From positions 1 through 64,000 of the forward strand of contig JACWAF010000039.1 in the NCBI GenBank assembly GCA_014874185.1: a stretch of 64,000 nucleotides of DNA. The letters run 5' to 3'. Under the pieces are notes generated by a model. It searched no databases. It had not been told where the DNA came from and saw only the letters and a program-made list of their open reading frames with translations. This DNA is from Nitrospirota bacterium. Its GTDB lineage: Bacteria; Nitrospirota; Thermodesulfovibrionia; Thermodesulfovibrionales; JdFR-88. This document shows, one piece after another, positions 1-11,940 of this stretch (the first letter of the stretch is position 1; every line of letters starts with the position of its first letter). Made by a program: the position numbers and the translations under genes.

Positions 1-19
1 AGAGAAAAAATTCTTACTC

Positions 20-148
20 TTTTTCCGCTTCTATAAAGCGGGAAAAGCTAAAAATTCTCTTTGCTTCTTTCTCTTACAAGAGAAAGAAGGACTTGGACTT
101 GGACTTGGACTTGGACTTGGACTTGGACTTGGACTTGGACTTGGACTT
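20..148. repeat. Hexanucleotide tandem repeat with two flanking hairpins, downstream of phoH
   Basis: Ten perfect head-to-tail copies of GGACTT fill 89-148. Immediately to the left lies an inverted repeat (CTTCTTTCTCTT at 64-75, its complement at 78-89), and before that a second hairpin near 25-45 (arms CCGCTT and AAGCGG). On the minus strand this is the region just after the PhoH gene stop, so the hairpins may end its transcript, although no clean T-run follows either one. Perfect short tandem copies are prone to slippage and are likely to vary between strains. A plus-strand frame through the repeat encodes Asp-Leu repeats but runs antisense to phoH and is not taken as a gene. Confidence 0.8.
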
Positions 149-158
149 GTCTTCTGCC

Positions 159-1412
159 TTACAGCAGTTCAGCGGCGCGCTCGGCGAGGGGGCTGCGGGC
201 GCTCCTGGTGAGGTTCAGGTAACAGAAGGACTCCTCGTTCAGAAAGCGGCTTATGAGATAGGCAAGCCCGTTAGAGTGCGAGTCCAGGTAAGGGGTGTCT
301 ATCTGGTCCAGGTCTCCGGTGAAGATGACCTTTGTGCCTTCGCCTGCGCGGGTGAGGATGGTCTTCACATCCAGGGGGCGCAGGTTCTGGGCCTCGTCTA
401 TTATCAGGTATCTGCGGGGCAGGCTTCGGCCTCTTATGTATGTAAGGGGCTCTATGTGCACCGCGCCGGATTCGACCAGGTAATTGGAGCTTCTGTATTT
501 CGATGCGGGCAGGGTGTCTTTTTTCTCCGCCGGGGTGCCCACGATTACGTCCAGGTTGTCGAATATGGGCTGCATCCAGGGGCGGAGTTTTTCCTCAACA
601 TCGCCGGGGAGAAAGCCAAGGTCCTGCCCCATGGGCACAACGGGCCGCGCCACCATCACCTGCTCGTAGCGTTTTTTTTCGAACATATGGATGCCAGCGG
701 CCAGGGCAAGGAGGGTCTTGCCCGTGCCAGCGCGCCCGGTAAGGGCGACGACATCCACCTCGTCGGCGGTGAGTGCGTCTATGGCGCATTCCTGCTCTAT
801 ATTGCGGGGGGATATGCCGGAGACGGATTTCATCCGCCTTATGAGCATCTCTTTTTCTTTGCCCCAGAGCCTGAAGATGGAGTCCTCACGGATGTGGTAC
901 CTGACGGAGGTGATGCCGTTTGCGTGCGGGTCTCCCTCGGGGAGCACCCGGCCGTAGTCACGGAAGACGGTGGTCTTGTCGTATTTATAGTCCTGGGCCT
1001 CTACGCCCTGGGCCTCGGATTTGATGCGCACGGCTGTGTCCTTGGAGACGACCACTACGGGCAAGCCGGGCACCTTGTCTTTTATATTCACGGCAGTCCT
1101 GATTATCTTGTTGTCTCCAGAGGATTTCAGGCCGGTATGCTGGTGGTCCGCCGCCCCGCTTTCGAGGACTATTTTTATCGAACCGCCGTTGGGGGCTTTT
1201 ATGCCCTGGGAGAGGTTTCCGTGCTCGCGGAAGCCGTCTATCAGGCGCAGCGCCTCGCGGGCGGCATAGGAGACCGAGCCGCTGCCCCGCTTAAGGCCGT
1301 CCAGCTCCTCGATGACCGTGATGGGGATTATCAGGTGGTTGTCGTCGAATTTCTCAATCGCATGCGGGTCGTGCACCAGCACGCTGGTGTCAAGGACGTA
1401 GATCTTCTGCAT
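159..1412 (-). CDS. PIN domain / PhoH-family ATPase (PhoH2-like)
   Basis: The 417-residue protein has an N-terminal PIN nuclease domain (about residues 4-140, opening with the acidic-site stretch VLDTSVLVHD) and a C-terminal PhoH P-loop ATPase. Walker A is GRAGTGKT at 226-233 and Walker B is YLIIDEAQNL near 335. This is the PhoH2/YlaK architecture, whose characterised relatives are RNA helicase-RNases. The substrate here is unknown. The ATG at 1412 directly follows the citramalate synthase stop, so the two genes are probably cotranscribed. The protein is full length for the family. Confidence 0.9.
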   Translation of the reverse strand: MQKIYVLDTSVLVHDPHAIEKFDDNHLIIPITVIEELDGLKRGSGSVSYAAREALRLIDGFREHGNLSQGIKAPNGGSIKIVLESGAADHQHTGLKSSGDNKIIRTAVNIKDKVPGLPVVVVSKDTAVRIKSEAQGVEAQDYKYDKTTVFRDYGRVLPEGDPHANGITSVRYHIREDSIFRLWGKEKEMLIRRMKSVSGISPRNIEQECAIDALTADEVDVVALTGRAGTGKTLLALAAGIHMFEKKRYEQVMVARPVVPMGQDLGFLPGDVEEKLRPWMQPIFDNLDVIVGTPAEKKDTLPASKYRSSNYLVESGAVHIEPLTYIRGRSLPRRYLIIDEAQNLRPLDVKTILTRAGEGTKVIFTGDLDQIDTPYLDSHSNGLAYLISRFLNEESFCYLNLTRSARSPLAERAAELL

Positions 1413-2981
1413 TTATTCCTCTTCCTTAAGGAGCTTGTATTCTATGCTGTCCACCAGGGCCTGATAGGAGGCGTCTATGATATTCTCCGAGACGCCGACC
1501 GTGCTCCATTTGCGCTTTGAGTCGCCGGACTCTATAAGGACGCGCACCTTGGCCGCCGTGCCCTTTCCGGCGGCAAGGACGCGCACCTTGTAGTCGTAAA
1601 GTTTTACATCTTTCAGTTCGGGATAAAACTTGTTCAGTGCTTTCCGGAGCGCGTTGTCCAGGGCGTTGACCGGGCCGTCGCCGGTGGCGGCCGTGTGCTC
1701 TTCCTGCCCGTTCACATTTATCATGATTGTGGCTTCGCTAACGGGCAGCTTGTCCTGTTTTCTTTTCTCCACGATCACGCGGAAGCCGATGAGGTCGAAG
1801 AACCTCTTGTGCAGTTTCAGTGTCTTCTTCATCAAAAGTTCGAAGCTGCCCTCGGCGGCCTCGAACTGGAAGCCCTGGTTTTCGAGGTCCTTTAATTTAT
1901 GCACTATCTCCTGAACAAGGGGGGAACTCTCGTCCATGTTTATGTTGAACTCCCTTGCCTTCCGCAGGATGTTGCTCTTTCCGGCAAGGTCGGAGACGAG
2001 CACGCGCCTTGAGTTGCCCACCAGCTCGGGTTTTATGTGCTCGTAGGTGCCCGGGTTTTTCATGACGGCGCTCACGTGAACGCCGGCCTTGTGGGCGAAG
2101 GCGCTGTCGCCCACGAAAGGCTGATGGCGGAACGGCCTCAGGTTGGCAAGCTCGGCCACGAAGCGCGAGGCCTCGCGCATTTTTACGAGTCCTTCGTCGG
2201 AGATGCAGTCGTATCCCATTTTGAGCTTTAGGTTTGGTATGACGGAGCAGAGGTTGGCGTTGCCGCAGCGCTCGCCGTAGCCGTTTATGGTACCGTGCAC
2301 CTGCACGGCCCCAAGCCCCGCGGCGATTACTGAATTTGCCACCGCGCAGGCCGAATCGTTATGGGCGTGGATGCCGAAAGGCGAGGTTATCTTCTTTTTT
2401 ACCTCTTTTATGATGGCCCTCAGGTCTTCGGGCAGCGTGCCCCCGTTGGTATCGCAAAGGACGAGACAGTCGGCCCCGGCCTCCTGGGCGGCAAGCAGGC
2501 ATTTTACCGCGTATTCAGAGTCGGCCTTGTAGCCGTCAAAAAAGTGCTCGGCGTCGAAAAAGACCTTCTCCATTGATTCTTTCAGGAATCCGATTGAACC
2601 GGTTATTATCTCCAGGTTCTCGGCCAGGGGTATCTTGAACGCCTCTTTAACGTGAAAGTCCCAGGTTTTGCCGAATATGGTGGCTATTTTTACGCCGGAG
2701 TCCGCCAGTGAGCGCAGGTTCACGTCGTCTTCGGGCTTGTGTTTGGGCCTGTGTGTCGCCCCGAAGACCACGAGCTTTGAGGTCTTCAGTTTCAGCTTTT
2801 GCGCCTTCCTGAAAAATTCGGCGTCTTTGGGGTTGCTGGCGGGCCAGCCGCCCTCTATGTAAGGTATGCCAAGCTCGTCCAGTTTTTCGGTTACACGGAG
2901 CTTGTCCTCGACCGAAAAGGCTATCTCTTCGGCCTGCGAGCCGTCCCTCAGGGTTGTGTCATACATCTCAATTTCATGCAT
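1413..2981 (-). CDS. cimA: (R)-citramalate synthase
   Basis: Condenses pyruvate with acetyl-CoA to citramalate, the threonine-independent entry to isoleucine. The signature MYDTTLRDG lies at the N-terminus, followed by an HMGL-like TIM barrel with [13 protein letters not shown] and a C-terminal LeuA-type allosteric domain (about residues 395-520). Length and sequence fit the CimA/LeuA2 subgroup (TIGR00977-like) rather than 2-isopropylmalate synthase LeuA proper. The ATG at 2981 is preferred because it puts [14 protein letters not shown] at the terminus as in homologues. An in-frame GTG at 2996 would add five residues. Neither start has a Shine-Dalgarno sequence. It is divergent from the aminotransferase gene and directly followed by the PhoH gene. 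ilvE lies elsewhere in the window. Confidence 0.9.
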   Translation of the reverse strand: MHEIEMYDTTLRDGSQAEEIAFSVEDKLRVTEKLDELGIPYIEGGWPASNPKDAEFFRKAQKLKLKTSKLVVFGATHRPKHKPEDDVNLRSLADSGVKIATIFGKTWDFHVKEAFKIPLAENLEIITGSIGFLKESMEKVFFDAEHFFDGYKADSEYAVKCLLAAQEAGADCLVLCDTNGGTLPEDLRAIIKEVKKKITSPFGIHAHNDSACAVANSVIAAGLGAVQVHGTINGYGERCGNANLCSVIPNLKLKMGYDCISDEGLVKMREASRFVAELANLRPFRHQPFVGDSAFAHKAGVHVSAVMKNPGTYEHIKPELVGNSRRVLVSDLAGKSNILRKAREFNINMDESSPLVQEIVHKLKDLENQGFQFEAAEGSFELLMKKTLKLHKRFFDLIGFRVIVEKRKQDKLPVSEATIMINVNGQEEHTAATGDGPVNALDNALRKALNKFYPELKDVKLYDYKVRVLAAGKGTAAKVRVLIESGDSKRKWSTVGVSENIIDASYQALVDSIEYKLLKEEE

Positions 2982-3052
2982 AAAATAATTTAACACATTT
3001 TTGTTTTCGTATTTAATTTACTTATTAACCCATTTCCAAACCCCTCCCAATC

Positions 3053-3081
3053 TTGACCTGATAGCGGCCGCTGTGTTAATT
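3053..3081 (+). promoter_or_regulatory. Candidate sigma-70 promoter for the aminotransferase-serA-purA run
   Basis: TTGACC (3053-3058) is followed after 17 nt by TTAATT, or after 16 nt by the better -10 match GTTAAT. A GCGGCCGC palindrome sits in the spacer. A purine-rich GGGGAGG lies upstream of the ATG at 3124. The same TTGACC-N17-TTAATT pair recurs upstream of the HEAT gene that starts at 45093. Confidence 0.45.
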
Positions 3082-3123
3082 TTTATGGCTTGAGAGAAAA
3101 ACGCAGGGGAGGTTTGCCTTAAA

Positions 3124-4266
3124 ATGTTAAAGAGGTATTTGTTAGCTCCGGGACCCACCCCAGTTCCGCCGGAAGTGCTCCTCAGGATGGCGCGTCCGAT
3201 CATACACCACAGGTCGCCCGACTTCATTCCGGTGTTCGAGTCCGCGAGGACCAAACTGCAGTGGCTTTATCAGACAAAGAACGACGTCCTGATACTCACA
3301 TCGAGCGGAACGGGCGCTATGACCGCCTCGGTTGACAACTTTTTCAGCCCGGGCGACAAGGTGCTGGTCGTAAACGGCGGCAAGTTCGGCGAGAGGTGGA
3401 TGAAGATAGGCCAGGCCTACGGCCTTGAAGTAATAGAGCTGAAAGTGGAATGGGGCTATGCGGTAAAACCCGCGGATGTGGAAAAGGCCCTTGCAAAACA
3501 CCCGGACATAAAGGCCGTCTTCGTGCAGGCCACGGAGACCTCCACAGGCGTCTATCACGATATAGAGGGCCTTGGGAAAATAATTTCCAAGCACCCCGAC
3601 ACGCTTTTTATTGTTGACGCGATAAGCGCTCTTGTGGCGCACGACATAAAGACGGACGAGTGGGGAGTGGACCTCATGGTGGGGGGCTCGCAGAAAGGGC
3701 TTATGCTCCCGCCGGGGCTGGCTTTCTTGAGCGTTTCGGAGAAGGCATGGAAGAAGGCCGAGACCTCAAAGCTCCCGCACTTCTACTTCAACCTTAAAAA
3801 AGAGCGCGAGGGGCTGCACAAGAACCAGACCAACTTCACCCCTGCGGTCTCTTTGATAGAAGGCCTTGACGAGGCCCTCACGATGCTTCAGAAAGAAGGG
3901 CTGGAAAACGTGTTTGCAAGACATGAAAAACTCGCAAGGGCCATGAGGGCGGGGGTCTTGGGCATGGGGCTTCATATCTTCCCCAAAGAGAACGCAAGCA
4001 ACGCGCTTACCGCTGTCAAGGCCCCGGAAGGCGTGGACGGGCAGGCCATATACAAGACGCTCAGGGAGAAATTCGGCATAACGGCGGCCGGGGGGCAGGA
4101 CAAGCTCAAGGGCAAGGTCTTCCGCGTGGCGCACCTGGGGTACGCGGGCGTCTTCGACGTGATAACCGCCGTGGCCGCCATAGAGATGACGTTAAAGGAA
4201 CTGGGACACACCGTAAAATTCGGAAGCGGGCTTGCCGCGGCCGAGGAAGTGCTGGCGGGCAAATAA
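3124..4266 (+). CDS. Class V aminotransferase (serine-pyruvate / alanine-glyoxylate type; probable phosphoserine aminotransferase role)
   Basis: PLP-dependent fold-type I enzyme of 380 residues. The N-terminal LLAPGPTPVPPEV motif, the PLP-phosphate-binding SSGTGAM (60-66), Asp165 in IVDAIS and the Schiff-base lysine K191 in GGSQKGLMLPPG all mark the AGXT/SPT family. It lies 1 nt upstream of serA, and no SerC-type gene is visible. The likely role is therefore transamination of 3-phosphohydroxypyruvate in serine synthesis, but this is inferred from context. Serine-glyoxylate aminotransferase activity is the main alternative. Confidence 0.85.
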   Translation: MLKRYLLAPGPTPVPPEVLLRMARPIIHHRSPDFIPVFESARTKLQWLYQTKNDVLILTSSGTGAMTASVDNFFSPGDKVLVVNGGKFGERWMKIGQAYGLEVIELKVEWGYAVKPADVEKALAKHPDIKAVFVQATETSTGVYHDIEGLGKIISKHPDTLFIVDAISALVAHDIKTDEWGVDLMVGGSQKGLMLPPGLAFLSVSEKAWKKAETSKLPHFYFNLKKEREGLHKNQTNFTPAVSLIEGLDEALTMLQKEGLENVFARHEKLARAMRAGVLGMGLHIFPKENASNALTAVKAPEGVDGQAIYKTLREKFGITAAGGQDKLKGKVFRVAHLGYAGVFDVITAVAAIEMTLKELGHTVKFGSGLAAAEEVLAGK

Positions 4267-4267
4267 G

Positions 4268-7565
<3,298 letters not shown>

Positions 7566-8261
7566 AAAAGCTCTCGCCGGCGCGGGTCCTCTACCCGGCC
7601 TGGTGTCCCGTCTGCAAAAAAGAATCCACGGATGATATCCATTCCCCCTTTTGCGCAGCTTGCTGGCATGAAATTAAAAGATATGACGGCCCGGCCTGCC
7701 AGGTCTGCGCGGAGCCGCTGGTTTCGGGGCACGCCACCACCTGCGGGAATTGCCTCGCCGAAAAACCCTGGTACGAAAGGGCCTTTTTCTACGGCCTTTA
7801 TGAGGGAGTATTGAAAGAGGCGGTGCACGCGATGAAGTTCGGCAAACTGATGCGGCTTGCCCGCCTGCTGGGGGAGATGGCCTCTGAACTCCCTTTGCCA
7901 TTGGTGGACGCCGTGGCCGCCGTGCCGCTTACCAAGCGCGCCCTCCTTGACCGGGGCTTCAACCAGAGCCTTTTACTGGCCAGGTACATCTGCGGCAATA
8001 CCGGCGCGCCCCTCTACCCGCACGCCCTCCGGAAACTGCGCGAGACAGGCCCGCAGGCGATGCTTGGCCGGAAGGAGAGGCTCAAGAACCTGAGGAGGGC
8101 ATTCGGGGCGGACGCCTCGGTAGACGACAAAACAGTCTTGTTGGTGGATGACGTGATGACCACAGGCTCTACCATGAACGAGTGCGCCAGGGCATTGAAG
8201 AAGGCCGGGGCGAAAGAGGTTTACGCGGTGGCAGTGGCAAGGGCGAAATAGGTTCCGGGCT

Positions 8262-8714
8262 TCACCTTATCTCGGACTTGACGAGGACGTCGAAGACCGC
8301 CGAATCGACTGCGCCATCCTTATCAACGGTGATTTTTATCCGCCACTTGCCGGGCATGGAGAGGCGCAGTCCTTTCACCCTGTAAAGGCCGTTGGCCTCG
8401 TCCTTTACCCTGGGCATGGGGGCCTCGTGCCCGTGCTGGGGCATCGAGGCCTCCACGGTTATCCTGGCCCCTTCAACGTCCTGATCTTTTTTATTGCGGA
8501 CGACCAGCTTGATATCATTTTTCCCCGTCTTCAGCTCTTTGCCCCCCCAGAGCGTCTCTATGCCGTACTCCCCCTTTTCGGTTATCTTGAAAAGGCTGTC
8601 ATTGAAGTGCTGGGTGTACCTGCCCCCATCCTGAAAATGGACCTTCTCCGCTGAGGCAATGAAATAGAAACCGGGTGCGAGCATCAGGCAGATTATCGCG
8701 TTAAAGAGTTTCAT
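8262..8714 (-). CDS. Secreted YtkA-like domain protein
   Basis: A 150-residue protein with an N-terminal hydrophobic signal segment (MKLFNAIICLMLAPGFYFIASA) and a beta-rich body containing SMPQHGHEAPMP and a GLRLSMPGKWRI ending. This layout matches the YtkA/FixH-like family of periplasmic or outer-face proteins often linked to copper or cytochrome handling. The start at 8714 has a perfect AGGAGG five nt upstream; an upstream in-frame start at 8798 would add residues with no function. It is divergent from the PHP gene and converges on comF. Substrate unknown. Confidence 0.75.
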   Translation of the reverse strand: MKLFNAIICLMLAPGFYFIASAEKVHFQDGGRYTQHFNDSLFKITEKGEYGIETLWGGKELKTGKNDIKLVVRNKKDQDVEGARITVEASMPQHGHEAPMPRVKDEANGLYRVKGLRLSMPGKWRIKITVDKDGAVDSAVFDVLVKSEIR

Positions 8715-8724
8715 ATGGCCTCCT

Positions 8725-8755
8725 TTGAATGAGTCATATAGCCCAATTGTATAAT
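8725..8755 (+). promoter_or_regulatory. Candidate promoter for the PHP-TPR gene pair
   Basis: A perfect TATAAT (8750-8755) is preceded by TTGAAT (8725-8730) at a long 19-nt spacing. The leader to the ATG at 8839 is about 75 nt. It lies in the divergent gap that also serves the YtkA-like gene. Confidence 0.35.
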
Positions 8756-8838
8756 TCCGGCTGGAGCGGGGCAATGGAAATATATTTGTGGTCTCCAAAC
8801 TTTACAAAATCGCCGCAAATTCGTTATCTTTTAAGGAT

Positions 8839-9495
8839 ATGATCGATCTCCATACCCACACCCTTTTAAGCGATGGGGAGTTGTTGCCGTTTGAGCTGGT
8901 AAGGCGCGCCGAGGCGGCCGGCTACCGCGGGCTTGCCATAACGGACCACGTGGACGCCTCGAACATAGATTTCGCCGTGCCCCGCATCGTGAAGGCGCTG
9001 AAAAAGCTCAGGGCCCATACCAGCCTGGAAGTCGTGCCCGGGGCCGAGATAACCCATGCCCCCCCGGCCCTGATAAAGGACCTGGTGAAGGAGGCCCGCG
9101 AGCTTGGGGCCTGTGTGGTGGTAGTGCACGGCGAGACCCTGGCCGAGCCGGTGGCCCCCGGTACGAACCGGGCGGCCATAGAGGCCGGGGCGGACATACT
9201 TGCCCATCCGGGGCTTATAACCGAAGAAGACCTGTTATTCGCAAAGGAAAACGCGGTCGCCCTGGAGATAACATCCAGGAAAGGCCATTCCATATCCAAC
9301 GGCTACGTGGCCCGCATGGCGGGCAAGTTCGGCGTGCGGCTTGTAATAGACACGGACTCCCACAGCCCATCCGACCTGATAACAAGAGAGCATGCGCAGC
9401 TTATACTGATGGGCGCCGGTATCGACAGGGAGCGCCTGCAATCGGTGTTCGAGAACTCAAAAATCATACTTGAAAAATCCCTCAGGAGGATTTGA
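8839..9495 (+). CDS. PHP-domain metal-dependent hydrolase
   Basis: A 218-residue PHP protein. The metal-binding HxH is in DLHTHTLLSDGE at the N-terminus, followed by ITDHVD, VVHGE and the late DTDSHSP motif, which together make a complete PHP site. Relatives include histidinol-phosphatase-like and nucleic-acid phosphoesterases (YcdX/TrpH type), so the substrate cannot be assigned. The ATG at 8839 puts MIDLHTHT at the terminus with AAGG four nt upstream; an in-frame start at 8788 lacks support. Its stop overlaps the next ATG. Confidence 0.85.
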   Translation: MIDLHTHTLLSDGELLPFELVRRAEAAGYRGLAITDHVDASNIDFAVPRIVKALKKLRAHTSLEVVPGAEITHAPPALIKDLVKEARELGACVVVVHGETLAEPVAPGTNRAAIEAGADILAHPGLITEEDLLFAKENAVALEITSRKGHSISNGYVARMAGKFGVRLVIDTDSHSPSDLITREHAQLILMGAGIDRERLQSVFENSKIILEKSLRRI

Positions 9496-10202
9496 TGCCC
9501 AAAGCGATAAAGAAGAAAGCGGTTAAAAAACCCAGGACCGATGAGCTTAACGAGCTGGCGGTCATTCAAAAGGGCTTGCAGGAAAAAAGGAACTTCCTCG
9601 TAAAGCTTGGCGCAATAGCGCTGGCCGTGGTAATCGTCTTCGGCGGGGGTTACCTGTATGAGAAGAGCAGGATCAACAGGGCGGCCGGCCTGAACTACCA
9701 GGGCTACAAGCTCTACCACGACCTCTACACGAAAGAGCCCCTCACCGCGGCGGAGCGGATGACCAAGGCCCTGGACAGCTTCCAGAAGGCTTACAGCATC
9801 AGAAAATCCGCCTATTCTCTTTTTTACATGGGCAACGCCCAGTACGAGCTTGGCAAATACCAGGACGCGATAAAATCATTGGACGAGCTTAACAGGAAAT
9901 ACGGCGGCAACCCGGAGTACGCCCCGCTTGCCCGGTACAAGATCGCGCTGGCCTATCTGAGCCTGGGCGACAAGGCCAATGCCCTCAAATACCTGGACAT
10001 GATCTCAAAGGGCAAAACGGATTCGCTTAAGGACGTAGCCCTTTACGAGAGCGCTCGCATACTGGATTCCGAGGGGAAAACGGCTGACGCCGCAGTGAGG
10101 ATGGGCCAGCTTGGAGGAGAATTCCCAGGTTCGCCTTACGCCCAGGCAGGCGCGCTCGCGAACACCCCCTCCGTCGCGCTGTCAAACGCCCCTAAAAAAT
10201 AA
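9495..10202 (+). CDS. Membrane-anchored TPR protein
   Basis: A 235-residue protein with a basic cytoplasmic N-terminus rich in lysine, one transmembrane segment (about residues 35-58, GAIALAVVIVFGGGYLYE), then at least three TPR-like helical repeats (SLFYMGNAQYELGKYQDAI and following). The tail is rich in Ala/Pro/Lys. The architecture resembles YfgM/BamD-like envelope scaffold proteins, but no specific partner can be named. The ATG at 9495 overlaps the PHP stop (TGATG) and has GGAGGA upstream. Confidence 0.75.
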   Translation: MPKAIKKKAVKKPRTDELNELAVIQKGLQEKRNFLVKLGAIALAVVIVFGGGYLYEKSRINRAAGLNYQGYKLYHDLYTKEPLTAAERMTKALDSFQKAYSIRKSAYSLFYMGNAQYELGKYQDAIKSLDELNRKYGGNPEYAPLARYKIALAYLSLGDKANALKYLDMISKGKTDSLKDVALYESARILDSEGKTADAAVRMGQLGGEFPGSPYAQAGALANTPSVALSNAPKK

Positions 10203-10220
10203 TCGATATTTGCTCATCAG

Positions 10221-10247
10221 AAGAGGGCGGCCTGCGGCCGCCCTCTT
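10221..10247. terminator. Strong GC-rich hairpin after the TPR gene
   Basis: Perfect 12-bp arms (AAGAGGGCGGCC and its complement) enclose a 3-nt loop 19 nt after the TPR gene stop. Only a weak T-rich tail (CTATTCT) follows. Confidence 0.7.
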
Positions 10248-10257
10248 CTATTCTGCC

Positions 10258-10360
10258 CAAAAAGGGTTCCCCTCACCCTAACCATCTCCCCCAAGGGGCG
10301 AGGGATTAATAAATTCCCCTCCCTCAAGGGGTTGGGGATAGAGGGAGGGTGATATTTTCA
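10258..10360. repeat. REP-like C/G-rich inverted repeat block
   Basis: Contains CCCCTCACCC, CTCCCCCAAGGGG and a later CCCTCAAGGGG/GAGGGAGGGTGA half that folds back on it. The core (CTCCCCCAAGGGG, GAGGG, then an A/T-rich loop, then CCCCT...AGGGG) is shared with the block at 33591-33722, so this is a member of a dispersed palindromic family. Extragenic and not coding. Confidence 0.6.
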
Positions 10361-10424
10361 TGCCCCTTTGTGAGTCAATGGGGGTGACGGGTTCTTCGCG
10401 GATTACCTGTTTTGAGATAGATTC

Positions 10425-10636
10425 CAATTATTAACGGTCTCATAATAGGATGCACTTAATTATTGGAAAATCCCTCCTGACCCTTCCTTTGTCAAAGGGC
10501 ATTTGCCAAAGGGAGGAATTACCCTCTTTGGAACGGGGTCCCCGAAAAGTGGCAGACTTTTTGGGGTGCAGGTTGAGGGGAGAGGGGAGATTTTCCGGCC
10601 AAAATGTCTGTTCAATTATGAGACCCTTGATAATTG
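10425..10636. mobile_element. MITE-like element, copy 1 (212 bp, 22-bp terminal inverted repeats)
   Basis: The termini at 10425-10446 and 10615-10636 are inverted copies with two mismatches, containing the perfect 11-mer GGTCTCATAAT. An inner GGAAAATC (10465-10472) is mirrored at 10589-10596 at the same 18-nt distance. The interior is about 75-80% alike to copy 2 at 36308-36476 by eye, including CCCTCCTGAC and TTTGTCAAAGGGC. It encodes no transposase, so any mobility would need help in trans. It lies between the TPR gene terminator and the mltD stop codon. Confidence 0.75.
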
Positions 10637-10659
10637 ATGGGACGGCAGGCAATGCGGGA

Positions 10660-11823
10660 CTATTTCCGGGCCACTACCGCATAATGTTTTTTAGCCAGAT
10701 GCCTTCTCTTATGCCTGATTATATGCCGGTGTCTTATTGCGTGGGCACGACGGAGCGCCTTATTGCTTGCGATAATATAATCATCCTTGTACTTCCCGGC
10801 GGGGGGAAGATAAATCCTCTGTCCCCTCTTGAGCCTCGTCCCAAGCTTAAGGTCGTTAAGCTCGGTTATCACCCTGACCGGCAGTCTGAACCTCCTTGCC
10901 ACCTTCTTCAGGCTATCTCCCCTCCTGGCCCTGTAAACCTTAAGGGGAAAACGCTCCTGGGGAGTAAGTTTATAAAGGTTCTCGAGGAAACTCATCAGCG
11001 TGCCCCTGGGGATATTCAAGACGTATTTGTCCACATTGGGCGGGGTGCACCAGCGGGTAAGCTCCGGGTTCAGCTCCTTCATCCTCTCGAAAGTCACTCC
11101 GGCGCACTTTGCCGCCGCGTTCAGGTCCAGGGGCGAATAGATGACCGCCTCGTCGTAATCATAATCACGGTCCTCTACCTGCTTGAACCCGTATTCGGCG
11201 GGGTCGTTGGCAATCAGGCTTGCAGCCACGAACTTGGGGACGTAGTTCTTCGTCTCAGGCCTGATATGCCGGGAATAGTTCAGGTCGAAATAACTGTCCC
11301 CCCCTATCCTCTGCAGGGCGCGCCTTATGGCCCCCTCTCCGGCGTTGTAGGCGGACATCGCAAGCTCCCAGGAGCCGAACATCCTGTGCAGGTTCCCCAG
11401 GTACTCGGCCGCCGCCTGCGTGGACTTTATCGGGTCGCGGCGCTCGTCCACCCACCAGTTTATCTTGAGCCCGTATTTCTTCGCGGTCGCGTCTATGAAC
11501 TGCCAGGGCCCCACCGCCTTTGCATGCGAGTAGGCATAAGGGCTGAAACCGCTCTCTATCATCGCCACGTATACCATTTCTTCCGGTATATCGTGCTCCG
11601 TGAGGATCCCTTTCATCATGTCCATGTATTTTCCGGAGCGCTCCAGCCAGAGGGCGAAGTGGTTTTTCAGCGCTTCCGTGAATATGTTTATGTTCTTTTT
11701 TACCGCCTCGGCCGTGAACGGGTTGCCCATTACCCTGTCCAGCAAGGCCGTATCGTCCCCGGCCAGCAGGGGCCTTGGGATAATAAGTAAAACAAAAAGT
11801 ATCAAAATTGCCAACCTTTTCAT
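10660..11823 (-). CDS. mltD: Membrane-bound lytic murein transglycosylase D-like protein with LysM
   Basis: Cleaves peptidoglycan glycan strands to 1,6-anhydro ends. The 387 residues comprise a signal sequence (1-21), an SLT domain (about 80-190) with catalytic Glu90 in AMIESGFSP, AVGPWQF and AYNAGEGAI, and one LysM repeat (about 296-342). The last 35 residues form a very basic His/Arg/Lys tail, which may bind cell-wall polymer or nucleic acid. No lipobox cysteine is seen, so it may be periplasmic rather than a lipoprotein. It is divergent from bamA. The ATG at 11823 has no Shine-Dalgarno and sits 9 nt from a -10-like box. Confidence 0.88.
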   Translation of the reverse strand: MKRLAILILFVLLIIPRPLLAGDDTALLDRVMGNPFTAEAVKKNINIFTEALKNHFALWLERSGKYMDMMKGILTEHDIPEEMVYVAMIESGFSPYAYSHAKAVGPWQFIDATAKKYGLKINWWVDERRDPIKSTQAAAEYLGNLHRMFGSWELAMSAYNAGEGAIRRALQRIGGDSYFDLNYSRHIRPETKNYVPKFVAASLIANDPAEYGFKQVEDRDYDYDEAVIYSPLDLNAAAKCAGVTFERMKELNPELTRWCTPPNVDKYVLNIPRGTLMSFLENLYKLTPQERFPLKVYRARRGDSLKKVARRFRLPVRVITELNDLKLGTRLKRGQRIYLPPAGKYKDDYIIASNKALRRAHAIRHRHIIRHKRRHLAKKHYAVVARK

Positions 11824-11832
11824 AGTGTTACT

Positions 11833-11862
11833 GTTCTATCGTAAGTACCCGTCTCTTGTCAA
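11833..11862 (-). promoter_or_regulatory. Candidate promoter for mltD, near-leaderless
   Basis: On the minus strand a perfect TTGACA (11857-11862) is followed after 18 nt by TAGAAC (11833-11838), leaving only 9 nt to the ATG. Transcription would begin within about 3 nt of the start codon. Confidence 0.5.
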
Positions 11863-11882
11863 GTTTTTCAAAGCGCCAGTTG

Positions 11883-11912
11883 TTTACAGATTCCATGCGG
11901 CAAGGTTATACT
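11883..11912 (+). promoter_or_regulatory. Candidate promoter for the bamA-lpx operon
   Basis: TTTACA (11883-11888), an 18-nt spacer and TATACT (11907-11912) give five of six matches in both boxes. The leader is about 20 nt and carries GGGAG seven nt before the chosen bamA ATG. Confidence 0.6.
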
Positions 11913-11940
11913 ACATGACTTAAATTTTATGGGAGAAACG

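Noticed and set aside
89-148. CRISPR-like array
   Set aside because: Units are 6 nt, contiguous and identical with no spacers.
93-1520. Plus-strand 475-codon frame starting with repeated Asp-Leu
   Set aside because: It is antisense to the PhoH/PIN and citramalate synthase genes, and its start is just the GGACTT array; no family resemblance.
10425-10636. Target-site duplication around the MITE-like element
   Set aside because: Flanks did not show an identical short direct repeat, so the insertion boundaries remain inferred from the inverted ends.
10450-11790. Plus-strand 446-codon frame over the MITE-like element and mltD
   Set aside because: It reads through a repeat and antisense to mltD, whose motifs are clear.
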